Positions 63,925 through 64,000 of a stretch of 64,000 nt of DNA are shown one piece after another. The position numbers and the translations under genes were made by a program. A model generated the notes under the pieces. That model was not told the origin of the DNA, did no database searches, and saw only the letters and a list, made by a program, of their open reading frames with translations. The stretch is taken from positions 205,731 through 269,730 of the IMG/VR virus record IMGVR_UViG_3300017917_002434. One strand, 5' to 3'. How positions within the stretch are numbered: the stretch's first letter is position 1; every line of letters starts with the position of its first letter. This DNA comes from a virus.

Positions 63925-64000
63925 TTATTGAAAAAATCCGTTTACAAATACCATTACAGCGAAGACCAAAATGCCGACTTGGATAGAAAACAACAGCACA
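63925..64000 (-). CDS. 3' end of a membrane protein gene, partial
   Basis: The minus strand reads VLLFSIQVGILVFAVMVFVN then GFFQ and a stop (63925-63927), a hydrophobic C terminus. The 5' part lies beyond the window. It would share an operon with the YubB-like gene, 9 nt apart. Confidence 0.5.
   Translation of the reverse strand, partial: VLLFSIQVGILVFAVMVFVNGFFQ

Overview
The window is part of a T4-like myovirus genome (Straboviridae/Kyanoviridae-type gene set). Diagnostic homologues are neck proteins gp13, gp14 and gp15, tail sheath gp18, tail tube gp19, head-completion nuclease gp4, terminase gp16 and gp17, dNMP kinase gp1, gp32, UvsX, UvsY, UvsW, clamp-loader gp62, primase gp61 and helicase gp41. 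Late promoters of the NATAAATA type are scattered through it. The gene order and the many glycan genes resemble marine and freshwater T4-like phages (cyanophage, pelagiphage) more than enteric T4. The host cannot be fixed. A small exported Ala/Lys/Pro-rich protein at 31.1 kb looks like ones common in Gram-negative, especially betaproteobacterial, genomes, and the LPS-type ADP-heptose genes also fit a Gram-negative host. No rRNA, tRNA, CRISPR array or insertion sequence was seen.

Layout. 1-11.5 kb: 3' part of a NodU-type carbamoyltransferase, then three fibre or adhesin genes, one of 2693 codons. 11.5-14.4 kb: a five-gene cassette under a sigma70-type promoter that looks like most of an ADP-L-glycero-D-manno-heptose pathway (kinase, adenylyltransferase, phosphatase-like HAD, cupin, epimerase). 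14.4-17.7 kb, minus strand: gp14, gp15, a Nudix-like gene and a coiled-coil gene. 17.7-31 kb: gp13, a basic protein, gp1, an antisense HNH gene, gp18, gp19, tail-tube-fold protein, gp4, gp16, likely internal head proteins, gp17 and a large structural protein. 31-34.3 kb: exported peptide, gp32, uvsX, small gene, uvsY. 34.3-44.4 kb: a glycan island with glycosyltransferases, sugar-nucleotide enzymes and methyltransferases. 44.5-59.2 kb: uvsW, clamp loader, a miniature DnaE-like protein, gp61, an N-domain-only carbamoyltransferase, a radical SAM enzyme, an SGNH-like protein, gp41, a nucleotidyltransferase, a GNAT-like protein and membrane proteins. 59.3-64 kb, minus strand: small early genes, most with their own near-identical TTGACA-N16/17-TATACT promoter, in visibly more G+C-rich DNA.

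Regulation can be read directly. Late genes carry NNTAAATA boxes and early genes carry sigma70 promoters. In both classes there is a subset in which the promoter lies at a fixed short distance from the ATG: 6 nt after the -10 in four sigma70 cases and 5 nt after the box in nine late cases. This predicts leaderless mRNAs. The abundant products gp18, gp19 and gp32 instead have leaders with Shine-Dalgarno sequences.

The most unusual content is (i) the early ADP-heptose cassette, (ii) the DnaE palm-like mini-protein that keeps all three catalytic Asp positions, (iii) the split carbamoyltransferase/radical SAM/SGNH group between primase and helicase, (iv) the leaderless promoter architecture, and (v) the early array in which upstream stop codons are built into downstream -35 boxes.
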